Part shown: one piece after another, positions 34,239 through 34,660 of the stretch | Numbering within the stretch: the stretch's first letter is position 1 | How the letters are laid out: each line of letters begins with the position of its first letter | Assembly: GCA_023379705.1 (NCBI GenBank) | Contig: JAMCPS010000017.1 | Span: 1 to 34,660, forward strand | Length of the DNA stretch: 34,660 nucleotides | Direction: 5' to 3' | DNA from: Campylobacterota bacterium | GTDB taxonomy: Bacteria > Campylobacterota > Campylobacteria > Campylobacterales > Sulfurimonadaceae | The notes under the pieces: model-generated | Seen by the model: only the letters and a program-made list of their open reading frames with translations | Told to the model about the DNA's origin: nothing | Database searches by the model: none | Position numbers and translations under genes: made by a program

Positions 34239-34660
34239 TGCTTTATACCACCCCTTTGATAACGCTTACTATTTCTCTTATCAGTATTGCTGTGGCAGGA
34301 TGGATCATCTATTTGATCAAACGCTCCAGTCCCGACAATAATCGATACCATGCTCTTTTTCAATCTTCTCCTTCAGCGCTCATTGAACTCGATGAAAAAT
34401 TCATTATCATGGGGTGGAACCAAAGCGCGCAGCTTACCTTCGGATGGAATGAGTCTGAAGCAATAGGTCAACATATTATTGACTTCCTTGTTCCTCTAAA
34501 AGATCGGGGGCATGTCTATTCTTCTTTACAAAAAGCGCTGAAAGAGGGGAAAAGTGACTCTAAAAACTTTAATCTTACAAAAGGAAAAAAAGAAATATTT
34601 TGTGAATGGCATAACAGCAAAATCGATCATAACTATCCGGGGATACTCTGTACCGCACGA
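34239..34660 (+). CDS. Membrane-anchored PAS-domain sensor protein, 3' end beyond the window
   Basis: The frame is open to the window edge (140 codons from GTG 34239). One membrane helix (LITLTISLISIAVAGWIIYL, then IKR) is followed by RYHALFQSSPSALIELDEKF, the start of a PAS domain. It continues with GWNQSAQLTFGWNESEAIGQ and DFLVPLKDRGHV. The C-terminal output domain (histidine kinase or GGDEF/EAL) is not visible. No ribosome site supports GTG 34239 or TTG 34257. A strong Shine-Dalgarno and ATG at 34078 would be in frame only if 164 bases were removed, so the 5' end is probably disrupted. The current start is a guess. Confidence 0.65.

Noticed and set aside
34091-34363. 90-residue antisense frame across the PAS sensor start
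   Set aside because: Its first half is the reverse of the sensor's coding region and has no ribosome site. Only the 32-residue part from 34189 has one, and that is listed with low confidence.

Overview
The window looks like a chromosomal stretch of a free-living member of the Campylobacterota (Epsilonproteobacteria), of the Sulfuricurvum/Sulfurimonas type. This is inferred from three things. The legionaminic-acid genes follow the ptmD-E-F-B-A order of Campylobacter. There is a Campylobacter-style pgl N-glycosylation set with a bacterial STT3 oligosaccharyltransferase. Finally, genes are packed tightly, with stop and start codons overlapping by 4 or 8 bases. I could not run a database search, so the genus is a guess.

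Bases 1-22792 (+ strand) form one long surface-glycan locus. It opens with the 3' end of a MntA-like nucleotidyltransferase and a HepT-like partner that has lost its catalytic motif. Next comes the CMP-legionaminic acid block (legG/ptmD, ptmE, ptmF, ptmB, ptmA), then an O-acetyltransferase and a Wzx-type flippase. A very AT-rich cassette follows (7196-10983) with an unrecognised protein (possibly a glycosyltransferase), a GT4 glycosyltransferase and two methyltransferases. After it lie two decayed fragments of a sugar-1-phosphate cytidylyltransferase (11040-11482). Then come UDP-xylose synthase and UDP-glucose dehydrogenase, a GT2 glycosyltransferase and an odd SDR protein. The pgl block closes the locus: a PglA-like GT4, pglC, a non-standard acetyltransferase where pglD would be, pglE, pglB and pglF. 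Read together, the locus could assemble a lipid-linked glycan that starts with a bacillosamine-type sugar, carries xylose and/or legionaminic acid with methyl and acetyl groups, and is transferred to asparagine by PglB.

Bases 22801-25065 hold housekeeping genes: ilvD (- strand), ending in a shared hairpin with pglF, and a + strand tRNA cluster Gly(GCC)-Leu(UAA)-Cys(GCA)-Ser(UGA). A good promoter precedes tRNA-Gly, and a roughly 20-bp hairpin with a T-tract sits between tRNA-Gly and tRNA-Leu. A metallo-beta-lactamase-fold hydrolase follows (25159-26073, +).

Bases 26034-31197 (- strand) are the most novel-looking part. Six genes are chained by overlaps, in transcription order: a secreted thioredoxin-fold protein without redox cysteines, an FtsX/MacB-like permease (frameshifted here), its ATPase, a CcoN-like heme-copper-oxidase subunit I homologue with no partner subunits and an incomplete CuB site, a polytopic membrane protein, and a secreted YceI protein. 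A compact inverted repeat lies just downstream of the likely -10 box. I do not recognise this six-gene combination as a described system.

Bases 31267-34660 carry a possible PD-(D/E)xK-type nuclease (-), a coupled pair of genes with primosome/replication-like features (+), and the start of a membrane-anchored PAS sensor (+). The sensor's 5' end looks split by a segment of about 164 bp between two ATAC tetramers.
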